Part shown: piece after piece, positions 7,603 to 16,254 of the stretch
How positions within the stretch are numbered: position 1 is the stretch's first letter
Layout: each line of letters opens with the position of its first letter
Origin: Elusimicrobiota bacterium
GTDB taxonomy: Bacteria > Elusimicrobiota > Endomicrobiia > CG1-02-37-114 > XYA2-FULL-39-19
Assembly: GCA_018816525.1 (NCBI GenBank)
Contig: JAHIVV010000019.1
Span: forward strand, 1 to 47,619
DNA length: 47,619 bases
Direction: 5' to 3'
Made by a program: the position numbers and the translations under genes
Notes under the pieces: model-generated
The model's database searches: none
What the model saw: only the letters and a program-made list of their open reading frames with translations
What the model was told of the DNA's origin: nothing

Positions 7603-9456
7603 ATGTTCAGCTATCCTGACAAATTCGATATTATTGTTATCGGCGCGGGGCACGCAGGTGTTGAAGCGGCGCTGTCCAGCGCGCGAATGGGCTGTTCAAC
7701 CCTGTTGCTGACAATGAACCTTGATTCAATAGCGCAGATGTCCTGTAACCCGGCTATCGGCGGGCTTGCAAAGGGCCAGATGGTGCGCGAGATTGACGCT
7801 CTTGGCGGGGAAATGGCAAAAATGACCGACAAGACTGCTTTGCAGTTCCGCATGCTCAACATGTCAAAAGGCCCTGCGGTCCAATCACCCAGGGCGCAAT
7901 GCGACCGGGCATTATATAGTAGCGAAGCAAAGAAAGTGCTTGAAAACCAAAAAAACCTTATCTTAATGCAAGGCGAGGCGGTAAAAATTCTCACGGACAA
8001 AAATCAAATCATCGGAGTTCAGGAAAAATCAGGGGAAAAATATTTTTCAAAGGCTGTTATTTTAACGACAGGCACTTTCCTGAAGGGTGTTATACATGTC
8101 GGTCTGAAACATTTTTCCTCAGGCAGGATAAATGAACCTTCGGCGGAGCATCTCTCCGAATCGTTGAGAGAACTTGGTTTTGAAGTAGGCAGGCTTAAAA
8201 CAGGTACACCGCCCAGAATAAATTCGGGCACCATTGATTATTCAAAAACAGGAAGACAGGATGGGGATAACCCGCCGGTTCCTTTTTCTCATTTCACTAC
8301 AACAATTCCACAGGAACAGCTTCCCTGCTGGATAACTTACACAAACGAGAATACACATAAAGCCATAAGAGCCAACCTGGACCGGTCTCCGCTTTACTCC
8401 GGAGTTATTAAAAGCGTCGGCCCGCGCTATTGCCCGTCGATTGAAGACAAGGTTGTTAGGTTTTCTGATAAAGACAGGCATCAGGTTTTCCTGGAGCCGG
8501 AAGGTTACGGCACAAATTGGGTTTATTGCAACGGAATATCAACCAGTCTTCCTGAAGATGTCCAGGATCAAATTGTACATTCATTAGATGGCTGTGAAAA
8601 TGCACAGATTATGCGTTACGGCTATGCGATAGAATATGATTTCTGCCAGCCTCTCCAATTAAATCCGACATTAGAAACTAAATTAGTTCCCGGGCTTTAT
8701 TTTGCCGGCCAGATTAACGGGACTACGGGCTATGAAGAGGCCGCAGGACAGGGTTTAATGGCAGGCATAAATGCTGTTTTAAAAATACGTAATGAAGAGC
8801 CGTTTATTTTACGCAGGGATGAAGCATATCTGGGTGTTCTCATTGACGACCTGGTTACAAAAGGAGTTTTGGACCCATACAGAATGTTTACTTCCAGGGC
8901 GGAATTCCGCCTTATATTGCGAAGCGACAATGCTGATTTGCGTTTGATGGATTACGGCAAAAAATTCGGGCTGATTTCAAACGAAAACTATAGTAAATTC
9001 TGCAAGTACCGCGATCAGGTCAAAAATAGAGTGGAATCATTCGAAAAAATAAAAGTTCCGGGCGCGGATGTTTCCAGAGCGCAATTATTAAGAAGGGGAA
9101 AAACATACGAAGAAGCTGTCCCTGCAGTAGAGCGGGGAAACCCGGAAGAATTGCTTCCCTGGACTGAAGCAAAAATAAGAAACCAGGTGGAAATAGAAAT
9201 AAAATACGCCGGCTATATCCGGAGGCAGTTACAGGAAGTTGAGAAATTTAAGAAACTTGAAAATAAAAAGATACCGGCAGATTTTGATTATGAAAGTATC
9301 CGCGGCCTGCTCAGGGAAGCTCAGACAAAATTCAAACAGATAAAACCGCAGTCCATCGGGCAGGCGGCAAGGATTTCCGGCGTAACTTCTTCGGATATTG
9401 CCATACTATTGGTTAATTTACAAAAATATAAAGCAACAGCCGGGGAAAAATGTTAA
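7603..9456 (+). CDS. mnmG: tRNA uridine 5-carboxymethylaminomethyl modification enzyme MnmG (GidA)
   Basis: With MnmE this FAD enzyme installs the carboxymethylaminomethyl group on the wobble uridine of several tRNAs. The 617 residues match the family length. The FAD-binding start is IIVIGAGHAGVEAALSSARMG. The family blocks SCNPAIGGLAKGQMVREIDALGG, FLEPEGYGTNWVYCNGISTS and GQINGTTGYEEAAGQGLMAGINA are all present, as is the C-terminal helical domain (IRGLLREAQTKFKQIKPQSIGQAARISGV). It overlaps the next gene by seven bases. mnmE is not in the window. Confidence 0.97.
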   Translation: MFSYPDKFDIIVIGAGHAGVEAALSSARMGCSTLLLTMNLDSIAQMSCNPAIGGLAKGQMVREIDALGGEMAKMTDKTALQFRMLNMSKGPAVQSPRAQCDRALYSSEAKKVLENQKNLILMQGEAVKILTDKNQIIGVQEKSGEKYFSKAVILTTGTFLKGVIHVGLKHFSSGRINEPSAEHLSESLRELGFEVGRLKTGTPPRINSGTIDYSKTGRQDGDNPPVPFSHFTTTIPQEQLPCWITYTNENTHKAIRANLDRSPLYSGVIKSVGPRYCPSIEDKVVRFSDKDRHQVFLEPEGYGTNWVYCNGISTSLPEDVQDQIVHSLDGCENAQIMRYGYAIEYDFCQPLQLNPTLETKLVPGLYFAGQINGTTGYEEAAGQGLMAGINAVLKIRNEEPFILRRDEAYLGVLIDDLVTKGVLDPYRMFTSRAEFRLILRSDNADLRLMDYGKKFGLISNENYSKFCKYRDQVKNRVESFEKIKVPGADVSRAQLLRRGKTYEEAVPAVERGNPEELLPWTEAKIRNQVEIEIKYAGYIRRQLQEVEKFKKLENKKIPADFDYESIRGLLREAQTKFKQIKPQSIGQAARISGVTSSDIAILLVNLQKYKATAGEKC

Positions 9457-10112
9457 CAAAAGAAGCGCTTAAAGAATTTGTATTAAATGAAGGTATTTCG
9501 TTATTTGGCGTCGCCGACGCTGCGGGCATAAAAAGCCGCTTTATTCTTTCTCAGGATATTGTAAAGGATTTAGACCGGGCATTAGTGCTTGGGTACAGAT
9601 TGAGCCAAAAAGTTCTTGATTCGCTTATTGATAAACCCAGCCCGTTATATTATTTCCATTATCAAAGAGCAAATGTTTTGCTTGATGGTACTATTCTAAA
9701 AGTTGCAGAATTAATTCAAAGAGAAGGATTCCAGGCTCTGCCGGTTCCTTCTTCGCAGGTGATAGACTGGGAAAAGATGAAGGGTACCGTTTCTCACAGG
9801 GAAATCGCCGAGCTGGCGGGTTTGGGCTGGCGGGGAAAAAATAATCTGACCGTGTCGCCGTTGTATGGTTCACAAGTTAGATACATAACCCTGCTCACCG
9901 ATATGCCCCTTGAAGCTGATAAACCGCTGCAAGAAGATTGCGGGACTTGTAAATTATGCGCGGAAGTTTGTCCCGCAGGAGCAATAGGCGACAGTCCAAA
10001 AACATTTGATTCGGATAAATGCCGTATCCAATTAAGAAAATTCGAAAAAATACAATTCATCGGCACCATGATTTGCGGCCTGTGCCTAAAGGCGTGTAAA
10101 GGAATAAAATAG
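9450..10112 (+). CDS. QueG-like (DUF1730) 4Fe-4S protein with an altered C-terminus
   Basis: The 220-residue protein resembles epoxyqueuosine reductase in its DUF1730 region and its ferredoxin domain (CGTCKLCAEVCPAGAI, about residues 168-183, with later cysteines in MICGLCLKAC). It is much shorter than true QueG and lacks the C-terminal HEAT part, so queuosine reduction is not secure. It could be another Fe-S redox enzyme of this superfamily. The last residues (KACKGIK, then stop) look like a re-made end. A second copy of the terminal coding bases lies at 11544, where the same frame would read on as KAWRGNRRVPREELII. Confidence 0.75.
   Translation: MLTKEALKEFVLNEGISLFGVADAAGIKSRFILSQDIVKDLDRALVLGYRLSQKVLDSLIDKPSPLYYFHYQRANVLLDGTILKVAELIQREGFQALPVPSSQVIDWEKMKGTVSHREIAELAGLGWRGKNNLTVSPLYGSQVRYITLLTDMPLEADKPLQEDCGTCKLCAEVCPAGAIGDSPKTFDSDKCRIQLRKFEKIQFIGTMICGLCLKACKGIK
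10068..10087 (+). repeat. Direct repeat, left copy (end of the queG-like gene)
   Basis: Twenty bases beginning ATGATTTGCGG are identical to 11544-11563. A looser match continues for about ten bases more. The two copies bracket the ATPase gene, so the block between them looks inserted. Confidence 0.85.
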
Positions 10113-10119
10113 TACATCC

Positions 10120-10148
10120 TTGTATTTTGACCAAAAAATGTATATAAT
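10120..10148 (+). promoter_or_regulatory. Promoter of the AAA_14 ATPase gene
   Basis: TTGTAT (10120-10125), a 17-base spacer and TATAAT (10143-10148) would give a leader of about 35 bases, which holds an AGGGG SD ahead of the ATG at 10190. The inserted gene thus seems to bring its own promoter. Confidence 0.55.
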
Positions 10149-10189
10149 ACCCTTGTATTAAGACCATTGTGGTTATTTAGGGGATAAAA

Positions 10190-11527
10190 ATGATTAGAGA
10201 TATTGAAAAAGAGCTATATCAATGGAAAGAACAAAAAGAAAAGCTTCCTTTGTTAATGAGAGGCGCCCGACAGGTTGGGAAAAGTTATACCGTTGAAGCA
10301 TTTGGAAAAAAAGCATTTAAAAACACGGTAGTTATTAATTTTGACCTCCATCCTGAACTCAAAGATTGTTTTAATACCCTTGAACCTGATGACATCATAA
10401 ATAAACTTAAAATAGTGTTAGGTGTAGTTATAGATGAAAATACCTTGCTTTTTTTTGATGAAATACAGGAATGCCCGAATGCGATAATGTCTTTGAGATA
10501 TTTCAAAGAGAATAAAAACTATATTTCCGTTATAGGCGCCGGGTCGCTTGTGGAATTTGCATTGGAAACGGAAGATATTAGAATCCCTGTAGGAAGAGTC
10601 CAGTTTATATATCTCGAACCGTTATCATTTGCAGAATTTTTAACTGCATCGGGCAACGATCAGCTTAGATCCTACTTAAAAGACTTGCATATCAGTAGTG
10701 AAATAGAAAATAGCATTCACCAAGCGTTGATGAAGCTGATACGCGAATATTTTATTGTCGGAGGGATGCCGGCGGCTGTTAAGGCTTATTTTGACACTAA
10801 AGATTTTACGCAGGCAAGCAGAATCCAGAATGCGCTTATTCAGACCTATAGAAGCGATTTCGGCAAATACGCGAAATTTTCCGAACAAAAATACTTACAG
10901 AAGGTGTTTGATAAAGCTCCCAGGCTGGTTGGTGAAAGAATTAAATTTTCAAAGATTGATATTGAAAGCAAATCAAGAGATATAAAAAACGCTGTAAATC
11001 TTCTGTCTTTGGCCGGAGTAATAAAACAAGTAGCCGCTTCCGCCGCGTCCGGAGTTCCCCTGGGAGCGCAGGCGAATGATAAAAAATTCAAACTAAATTA
11101 CCTGGATATTGGCCTTATGCAGAATGCCTGCGGATTACAGGCAAAACTTTTGCTTGATGCTGATATTATGCAAATAAATTCAGGTTCAGCAGCCGAACAG
11201 TTTGTAGGCCAGGAACTGCGCGCCTACGAAGACCGCTATTTGAATAGGCAGCTTTTTTTCTGGGCAAGAGATAAAAGGAACAGTTCAGCTGAAGTTGATT
11301 ATGTTTATGAAGTAGATACACATATAATTCCTATTGAAGTAAAGGCAGGCAAGTCCGGATCGTTAAAATCGTTGAGATTGTTTCTAGAAGAAAAGAAAGT
11401 TCCGTTCGGAATTCGATTTGCGATGGATAAACTTTCACTGTATGATAAGGTTCTTACTATTCCCCTGTACATGATAGAGCATATGCGTCGTTTAGCGCGG
11501 GAAACAATGGAAACTGCTTCCAGGTAA
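10190..11527 (+). CDS. AAA_14 / DUF4143 ATPase
   Basis: The protein has 445 residues. An N-terminal AAA domain carries Walker A GARQVGKS (25-32) and Walker B LLFFDE (86-91). The C-terminal DUF4143 part contains FFWARDKRNSSAEVDYVYE and IPIEVKAG (about 375-400), which resembles a PD-(D/E)xK nuclease core. Members are very common, patchily distributed and often in accessory regions. The target and biological role are not established. An SD (AGGGG) supports the start. The gene sits between the two copies of a 20-base repeat, in line with late arrival. Confidence 0.9.
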   Translation: MIRDIEKELYQWKEQKEKLPLLMRGARQVGKSYTVEAFGKKAFKNTVVINFDLHPELKDCFNTLEPDDIINKLKIVLGVVIDENTLLFFDEIQECPNAIMSLRYFKENKNYISVIGAGSLVEFALETEDIRIPVGRVQFIYLEPLSFAEFLTASGNDQLRSYLKDLHISSEIENSIHQALMKLIREYFIVGGMPAAVKAYFDTKDFTQASRIQNALIQTYRSDFGKYAKFSEQKYLQKVFDKAPRLVGERIKFSKIDIESKSRDIKNAVNLLSLAGVIKQVAASAASGVPLGAQANDKKFKLNYLDIGLMQNACGLQAKLLLDADIMQINSGSAAEQFVGQELRAYEDRYLNRQLFFWARDKRNSSAEVDYVYEVDTHIIPIEVKAGKSGSLKSLRLFLEEKKVPFGIRFAMDKLSLYDKVLTIPLYMIEHMRRLARETMETASR

Positions 11528-11543
11528 TCAGTTTATATAAACA

Positions 11544-11563
11544 ATGATTTGCGGCCTGTGCCT
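11544..11563 (+). repeat. Direct repeat, right copy (stranded queG-like 3' end)
   Basis: Identical to 10068-10087. In the frame of the upstream Fe-S gene this copy reads MICGLCLKAWRGNRRVPREE and on to a stop at about 11629, just inside the following gene. That is a more natural end for a QueG-like protein than the one now in use. It is probably the original 3' end, displaced by the insertion. Confidence 0.7.
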
Positions 11564-11614
11564 TAAGGCCTGGAGGGGAAATAGGAGAGTTCCTAGAGAG
11601 GAGTTAATAATTTT

Positions 11615-11959
11615 ATGGATAAACCAATAAGCAATGAAAAAAGAGGCAGGTTCAGGTATGCGAGGGAATTAACCCTTGCTGAAAAAACATTGTGGGAATA
11701 TTTACAAAGATACGACGATAACGGGGCCAAGTTTTTAAAGCTTGAAAGAATAGGCGATTATACGGCAACTTTTGCTAACATAAAAGAAAAAATGATTATT
11801 GAACTTAATGGCGCCCAGACTCCTTTAGACAAGGCAGAAAAGGAAAGAAAGGACGCCTGGTTTAAAAGCCAGGGATATAAAGTGTTAAGATTCTGGGATA
11901 ATGATGTTTTGAAAAATATAAACAGTGTTTTAGAGTATATTACAAAAAGGCTTCTTTAA
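11615..11959 (+). CDS. DUF559 family endonuclease-like protein
   Basis: This 114-residue protein has the DUF559 signature: RYARELTLAEKTLWEYLQ near the start, then IGDYTATFANIKEKMIIELN and SQGYKVLRFWDNDVL near the end. The family has a Vsr/PD-(D/E)xK-like fold and is presumed to bind or cut DNA, though activity is rarely shown. In this copy the usual D-G-x-x-H after IIELD has become N-G-A-Q-T, so the histidine is missing and activity is doubtful. SD GAGGAG lies about 11 bases upstream. Its stop overlaps the next start (TAATG), implying translational coupling. Confidence 0.8.
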   Translation: MDKPISNEKRGRFRYARELTLAEKTLWEYLQRYDDNGAKFLKLERIGDYTATFANIKEKMIIELNGAQTPLDKAEKERKDAWFKSQGYKVLRFWDNDVLKNINSVLEYITKRLL

Positions 11960-12294
11960 TGCATCTTACTTTCTCAAACAAAATAAAAGTTGAAAAGTAT
12001 CTAAGTGAAATCTCAAGGCGCGATGCCCTCAGCGTTGAACAAATATTAAACCTGCCTGAAATAATGGAAATCAATTCTAACCAGAAACTGAATAATTCCC
12101 AAAAAGGAGAAAAACTTGTAGATTTTCTTTACAGTTTACGCTATCCCGAGATTACCAAATGCGAGCAGAAATATAAAAAAGCAGTTAAAGCAGGGAATAT
12201 AAAGCATAGTACCAATTTCGAAGGTGTTGATGTTTCATTTCAATTCAACAGTGAAGGTGATTATGAACTTCGAATCAACGCTCCGGAAAAATAA
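11959..12294 (+). CDS. Uncharacterised 111-residue protein
   Basis: I do not recognise this protein. It is soluble and lysine-rich, with a predicted helical first half (LSEISRRDALSVEQILNL) and a strand-rich end (VDVSFQFNSEGDYELRI). It starts at the TAATG overlap with the DUF559 gene, and its last 32 bases overlap the start of the radical SAM gene. The three were therefore probably one transcript and perhaps one function. It is in the same frame as the main part of the radical SAM gene, separated by a TAA at 12292, so a once-fused form is possible. Confidence 0.6.
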   Translation: MHLTFSNKIKVEKYLSEISRRDALSVEQILNLPEIMEINSNQKLNNSQKGEKLVDFLYSLRYPEITKCEQKYKKAVKAGNIKHSTNFEGVDVSFQFNSEGDYELRINAPEK

Positions 12295-13143
12295 GTTTAT
12301 CCAGAAGTACGATTACGGCAAAGATATCATTGGATTCCCGAATATGTACTGCGAATTGCCAGTTCCTGCCCCTTAAACTGCAGTTATTGTTACCTGCAGG
12401 ACATAAATAAGAAAGCCCAGCCAAAAGTATATACCAATTTCACGGAACTCCAAAAAGAAATCACAGAATTAAGAAAAAACGTTGAAGGGAAAATCTATTT
12501 AAATGCGGGGGAAAACGCAGACAGCCTTGTTTTTGAGCCGGAATCAGGGTTAATAAAATATTTGGATGAAATTATTTCTGACATTCCGGATATACAAATT
12601 GAACTAAGAACAAAAACAGATAATGTGGATTTCTTGGGAACCTTAAAAAATAAAGAAAAATTCAGCGTTGTATTTACGCTTAGCCCGGAAAATGTGGTTG
12701 AAAGACTGGAAAATAAGACCGCATCGCTGGCGAGAAGGATAGAGGCTGCAAGAAAGTGTCAGGAGTTTGGGATTAATGTCGGGTTGAGGTTTGAACCGAT
12801 AATAAACACCAAAACCTTGCTTGAAGACTACAGGAAAACAGTAGAATTAATAGCTGATATGCTGAATACCGGTAAAATTCAATCTATTGGGGTGTCCTGC
12901 CTGCGTTTTACCAAAGGATTAATGAAAAAGCTGGAGAAAACTGCGCCGGAGCTTCTGCTTGATGAGTTTGTTGTGTGTCCGGATGGGAAATACAGGTATT
13001 TCCGTCCTATAAGAACCAGGATTTACATACAATTAATTGCCCTATTAAAGGAAAAATTACCAAATGTAAAATTATTCCTATCAACCGAACCCGCGTATAT
13101 ATGGAAAGACTGTGGCTTATCTGTAATCAATTTTATAAAATAA
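12263..13143 (+). pseudogene. SPL-like radical SAM protein, frameshifted
   Basis: The catalytic part (about 12337-13143) reads PEYVLRIASSCPLNCSYCYL, a CxxxCxxC radical SAM motif in the setting typical of spore photoproduct lyase-like proteins. It continues to LFLSTEPAYIWKDCGL near the end. The likely start (ATG 12263, MNFESTLRKNKFIQKYDYGK) lies in another frame, which runs into a TAA at about 12378. The two halves join only if the frame shifts between about 12320 and 12345. The frame upstream of the motif is blocked by TAA 12292. This is either a dead gene or a sequencing slip. True SPL activity (thymine-dimer repair) is unproven for this branch. Confidence 0.7.
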
Positions 13144-13167
13144 ATGAAGTAGCATCAGGAGGATTAA

Positions 13168-13456
13168 ATGGAAACAAAAATAGCTTTATTTAAAGGGCGC
13201 AGGATTAGGAAAACGCTTCATAATAACGAGTGGTGGTTTTCGATAGTTGATGTATGTGATATTTTAACTGGTAGTACAGATTCCGGCGCATATTGGAGGA
13301 AACTCAAGCAAAGGTTGATAGAGGAAGGGAGTGAAGTCGTGACATTTTGTCACGGGTTGAAATTGGAAGCACCAGATGGAAAAATGCGTGAAACACCCAA
13401 TTGTTTCCGGACATAATTACCTGAAAGCCAAAGAATCTCAGAAAAAGATTAAATAA
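13168..13456 (+). pseudogene. BRO-N domain protein with internal deletion
   Basis: After a strong SD (AGGAGG), 82 codons encode a BRO-N domain (IRKTLHNNEWWFSIVDVCDI, then YWRKLKQRL and LKLEAPDGKMRET) and stop at 13416. In another frame the following bases (about 13390-13456) read PIVSGHNYLKAKESQKKIK, which looks like the C-terminal tail of DinD/BRO-type proteins. The middle is missing and the ends are joined out of frame. Full-length relatives are phage antirepressor-like or SOS-linked DNA-binding proteins. Confidence 0.65.
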
Positions 13457-13602
13457 CGTTCCAAATCTTGCCAAAAATATGAATTATTTGAAATGAAGGT
13501 TCGTAAAGAAAATCAGCACCCTCACCTTAATCCTCTCCCGTCAATGGAGATGATAATTGAAAGTATTGACTTGTTGCAAAAATCTTTGTTATATTGCTAC
13601 GT

Positions 13603-13899
13603 TTATTTAAAAGGAAGCAAGCGTCTGCCGTGAATAATAGTCATGATAATTATTTTATGTTTTTCTTTTGTTATTTGGTAAATAATCCGGTAATTATCAG
13701 CTATTATTTCACGATAAGGCAAGTGTGGGAATTCCGGTATTTTTCGGCCTATTAACGGATATTTGGCAAGCTTTAATGTAGATTGAATAATGTTTTCGAT
13801 TTGTACTTGAGCATATCTAATTGAATCCAGGGCTATAAAATCATAGATATTTCTTAAATCTTTATAAGATTGCCGCGTCCACTTTATTTCTTGAACCAC
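13603..13899 (-). CDS. ParE/RelE-family toxin
   Basis: The 98-residue product has the ParE/RelE hallmarks: IKWTRQSYKDLRNIYDFIA at the start and PYREIIADNYRIIYQI then IIHGRRLL at the end. Targets in the family are either gyrase (ParE branch) or ribosome-bound mRNA (RelE branch). The sequence is closer to the ParE-like branch, but I cannot decide the target. The start is GTG at 13899, with AAGGGGA upstream on the minus strand. It overlaps the antitoxin gene by 16 bases, the usual arrangement. Confidence 0.85.
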   Translation of the reverse strand: MVQEIKWTRQSYKDLRNIYDFIALDSIRYAQVQIENIIQSTLKLAKYPLIGRKIPEFPHLPYREIIADNYRIIYQITKEKHKIIIMTIIHGRRLLPFK

Positions 13900-14072
13900 T
13901 TAGTAGTCCCCTTAATGATATTTTCATGCGAAATCATCCGGTTTTTGCGCACATCTTCTTCTGCTGATTCTATTTTTTTTCTCAAATAAAGACGATAAAT
14001 TAATTCGTCAATATCCACTTTTGCAGGCAATTCTCCTACTAAGTCCAAAACATTCTGTTTTGTGATAGTCAC
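13884..14072 (-). CDS. RelB-like antitoxin
   Basis: A 62-residue partner of the toxin. I choose the GTG at 14072 because a GGAGG lies five bases upstream (14078-14082). A TTG at 14084 would put the SD inside the coding region. The middle (DIDELIYRLYLRKKIESAEEDV) and the end (ISHENIIKG…WFKK) match short RelB-type antitoxins, in which the C-terminus wraps the toxin. It comes before the toxin, as is usual, and probably represses its own promoter. Confidence 0.8.
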   Translation of the reverse strand: MTITKQNVLDLVGELPAKVDIDELIYRLYLRKKIESAEEDVRKNRMISHENIIKGTTKWFKK

Positions 14073-14100
14073 TAGTACCTCCAAAAAACCAAAATATGCC

Positions 14101-14116
14101 TATAAATTATTTTATA
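14101..14116 (-). promoter_or_regulatory. Palindromic operator candidate upstream of the toxin-antitoxin pair
   Basis: TATAAA-TTAT-TTTATA is a perfect 6-4-6 inverted repeat placed about 30 bases before the antitoxin start. A minus-strand TTGAAA near 14125 with a -10-like TATAGG overlaps it. Autorepression by the antitoxin would use such a site. The region is AT-rich, so chance palindromes are possible. Confidence 0.4.
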
Positions 14117-14148
14117 ATATTTTCAAATAAAAAGCCAAATCAATCCGT

Positions 14149-14904
14149 TTATCTCTTTTCGGTGAAGGCTTTTAATAGATCTATCGGTATTGGCAGTACC
14201 AGGGTTGTGCTTTTTTCTGAAGCCAATTCAGTAACTGTCTGTAAAAATCTTAACTGAATTGCAGCGGGGTTTTTGCTGATAATTTCTGCAGCCATAGCAA
14301 GTTTTTCTGATGCCTGAAATTCGCCTTCAGCATTAATAACCTTTGCGCGTCTTTCTCTTTCAGCTTCTGCCTGCCTGGCAATAGCTCTCTGCATCTGTTC
14401 GGGAATCTGAACATCTTTCACTTCAACTACACTTACCTTTATGCCCCACGGTTCGGTCTGTTGGTCAATAATCTGCTGCAACTTAAGGTTAATCTGTTCC
14501 CTTTCGCCTAAAAGAGTATCCAGGTCCACCTGGCCGAGCACGCTTCTAAGTGTGGTCTGTGAAATTTGGTTAGTACCGTAAATATAATTCTCTATGCTCA
14601 CAACAGCTTTATTCGGGTCAACAACCCTGAAATAACAAACGGCATTTACCTTAGCCGGAACGTTATCTTTTGTAATAACTTCCTGGGTGGGGATATCCAT
14701 AGTGGTTGTTCTAAGGCTGATTTTTACCAGCCTGTCTACAATGGGAATAAGGAAAAATAAACCAGGGCCTTTTGCGCCGATCAATCTGCCTAATCTGAAA
14801 ATTACGCCTCTTTCATACTCGTTTACTACGCGTACCGCATTCATTAAAAAAATCACCGCTAAAATTACTATAGTTATGATAGTTATGCCCGTTACTGAAA
14901 ACAT
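14149..14904 (-). CDS. SPFH/stomatin-like membrane protein (slipin)
   Basis: The 251-residue protein has one N-terminal membrane helix (about 5-24), then the SPFH/band 7 domain ([55 protein letters not shown]). A coiled-coil-prone Ala/Glu-rich stretch (about 180-215) and a hydrophobic C-terminal tail follow. It forms large membrane assemblies. In archaea and bacteria slipin and NfeD genes pair, and the NfeD-type protease cuts stomatin near its C-terminus. Here it lies 12 bases downstream of nfeD with a strong SD (AGGAGG), supporting that partnership. Confidence 0.92.
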   Translation of the reverse strand: MFSVTGITIITIVILAVIFLMNAVRVVNEYERGVIFRLGRLIGAKGPGLFFLIPIVDRLVKISLRTTTMDIPTQEVITKDNVPAKVNAVCYFRVVDPNKAVVSIENYIYGTNQISQTTLRSVLGQVDLDTLLGEREQINLKLQQIIDQQTEPWGIKVSVVEVKDVQIPEQMQRAIARQAEAERERRAKVINAEGEFQASEKLAMAAEIISKNPAAIQLRFLQTVTELASEKSTTLVLPIPIDLLKAFTEKR

Positions 14905-14916
14905 TTCTTCCTCCTT

Positions 14917-16227
14917 TTACCCTTTTTTTATTTTTAATAGATTACCTACTACATCCACAACTTCAATACTATCGCCCTCTTTCACCTCCGAATTTTCAAC
15001 TAATTGCGCGCTCCATAATTCACCTTGAATAAATACCATTCCTTTTGAATCCGGCCCGGAAAAATTGTTTTTTGCCGTGCCCTTATCTCCGATAAGCCCT
15101 TCTTTTCCGGTAGTTATTTTTCTTTTGCGGACTTTTACTACTGCTCTTACAACAAAAATGAAAAACAATAGTGATGCCAGTGCGACAGTCAGTACTAAAC
15201 TTACAGAAATGGAAATAAATTTTCCCTGAAAATCAAAAAGCATCAAACCGCCCATAACAAATGATATTAATCCGCCTATAGTTAAAATAACTGTCGGGTT
15301 AAACACATCTACAGCCATCAGAATTAATCCTAAGATAAGCATCAACAGTCCTGCTGTATTTACCGGCAGTAATTGCATGGAGAAAAATGCAAGAATAAGG
15401 CAAATGCCTCCAACAATTGCGCCCAGGCCGATTCCGGGAGAAGAAAATTCATAAATCAGGCCATAAACGCCTAAAGTAAGGAATATAAATGCAATATTCG
15501 GGTGAGCAATCATATTAAGGAATTTCTTAAAGGGTTTCATGGCGATAGTTTTTATATCACCCTTTGTATGAACAGTGAATTCTTTGTTGAGCTTTTTTAT
15601 TTTTTTACTATCAAGTTTTTCACGCAATTCATCCAAGTTTGGGAAAATATATTCGATTACTTTTTTATCCAGTGCTTCCCTTGATGTTATTGAAAGGCTC
15701 TTTGTTACGGATTCTTCTGCCCACTTCCAGTTTCTTTTCTTTTCGCCCGCAATTGAGCGCATGTAGGCCGCGGCGTCATTTGTGATTTTACCTTCCATTA
15801 CTTTATCCTGTTTGGAATCTTTTTCACCGGATCCAGGCATAGCGCCGCCTCCCATCTGTACAGGATGAGCTGCTCCGATATTTGTTTCAGGTGCCATACA
15901 GGCAATATCGCTGGCCATAGTAATAAATACTCCTGCCGATGCCGCCCTGGTGCCCGGAGGGCCTATCCAGACGATAACCGGATTGGGGGAATTGAGCATT
16001 GATTTGATTATCTGCTGCATAGAATCCATCAATCCGCCCGGGGTATTCATTCTGATTATTACTGTATCCTTTTCTTTTATTGTTTTAAAGCCGTCTGAAA
16101 TATAGTCAGCCACAACCGGGTTGATTATTCCGTCGATTTCCATTAAATAAGTTTCCGAATAACATTTATCGGCCGCCAGCGTAAAATTAAGCAGGTTGAA
16201 AATGAATAAATATTTGATAAATTTCAT
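14917..16227 (-). CDS. NfeD-family membrane serine protease (stomatin-operon protease)
   Basis: The long NfeD form has 436 residues. A signal peptide (about 1-23) leads into a ClpP/crotonase-like protease domain whose Ser97 (TRAASAGV) and Lys147 (EGKITNDAAAY) match the Ser-Lys dyad of archaeal stomatin-specific proteases. Four to five membrane segments lie at about 235-355. A C-terminal OB-fold NfeD domain (about 370-436) contains LIGDKGTAKNNFSGPDSKG. It probably controls stomatin assembly at the inner membrane. An SD (AGGAGA) sits seven bases before the ATG. Confidence 0.92.
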   Translation of the reverse strand: MKFIKYLFIFNLLNFTLAADKCYSETYLMEIDGIINPVVADYISDGFKTIKEKDTVIIRMNTPGGLMDSMQQIIKSMLNSPNPVIVWIGPPGTRAASAGVFITMASDIACMAPETNIGAAHPVQMGGGAMPGSGEKDSKQDKVMEGKITNDAAAYMRSIAGEKKRNWKWAEESVTKSLSITSREALDKKVIEYIFPNLDELREKLDSKKIKKLNKEFTVHTKGDIKTIAMKPFKKFLNMIAHPNIAFIFLTLGVYGLIYEFSSPGIGLGAIVGGICLILAFFSMQLLPVNTAGLLMLILGLILMAVDVFNPTVILTIGGLISFVMGGLMLFDFQGKFISISVSLVLTVALASLLFFIFVVRAVVKVRKRKITTGKEGLIGDKGTAKNNFSGPDSKGMVFIQGELWSAQLVENSEVKEGDSIEVVDVVGNLLKIKKG

Positions 16228-16254
16228 GCGAGTTCTCCTAAATAAGCTTTCCTG

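Noticed and set aside
7611-8000. A 129-codon minus-strand open frame inside mnmG
   Set aside because: Antisense shadow of a highly conserved gene.
13500-13560. CRISPR or repeat array
   Set aside because: Only a single degenerate copy of a CCCTCACC-type element is visible. I saw no regularly spaced repeats anywhere in the window.
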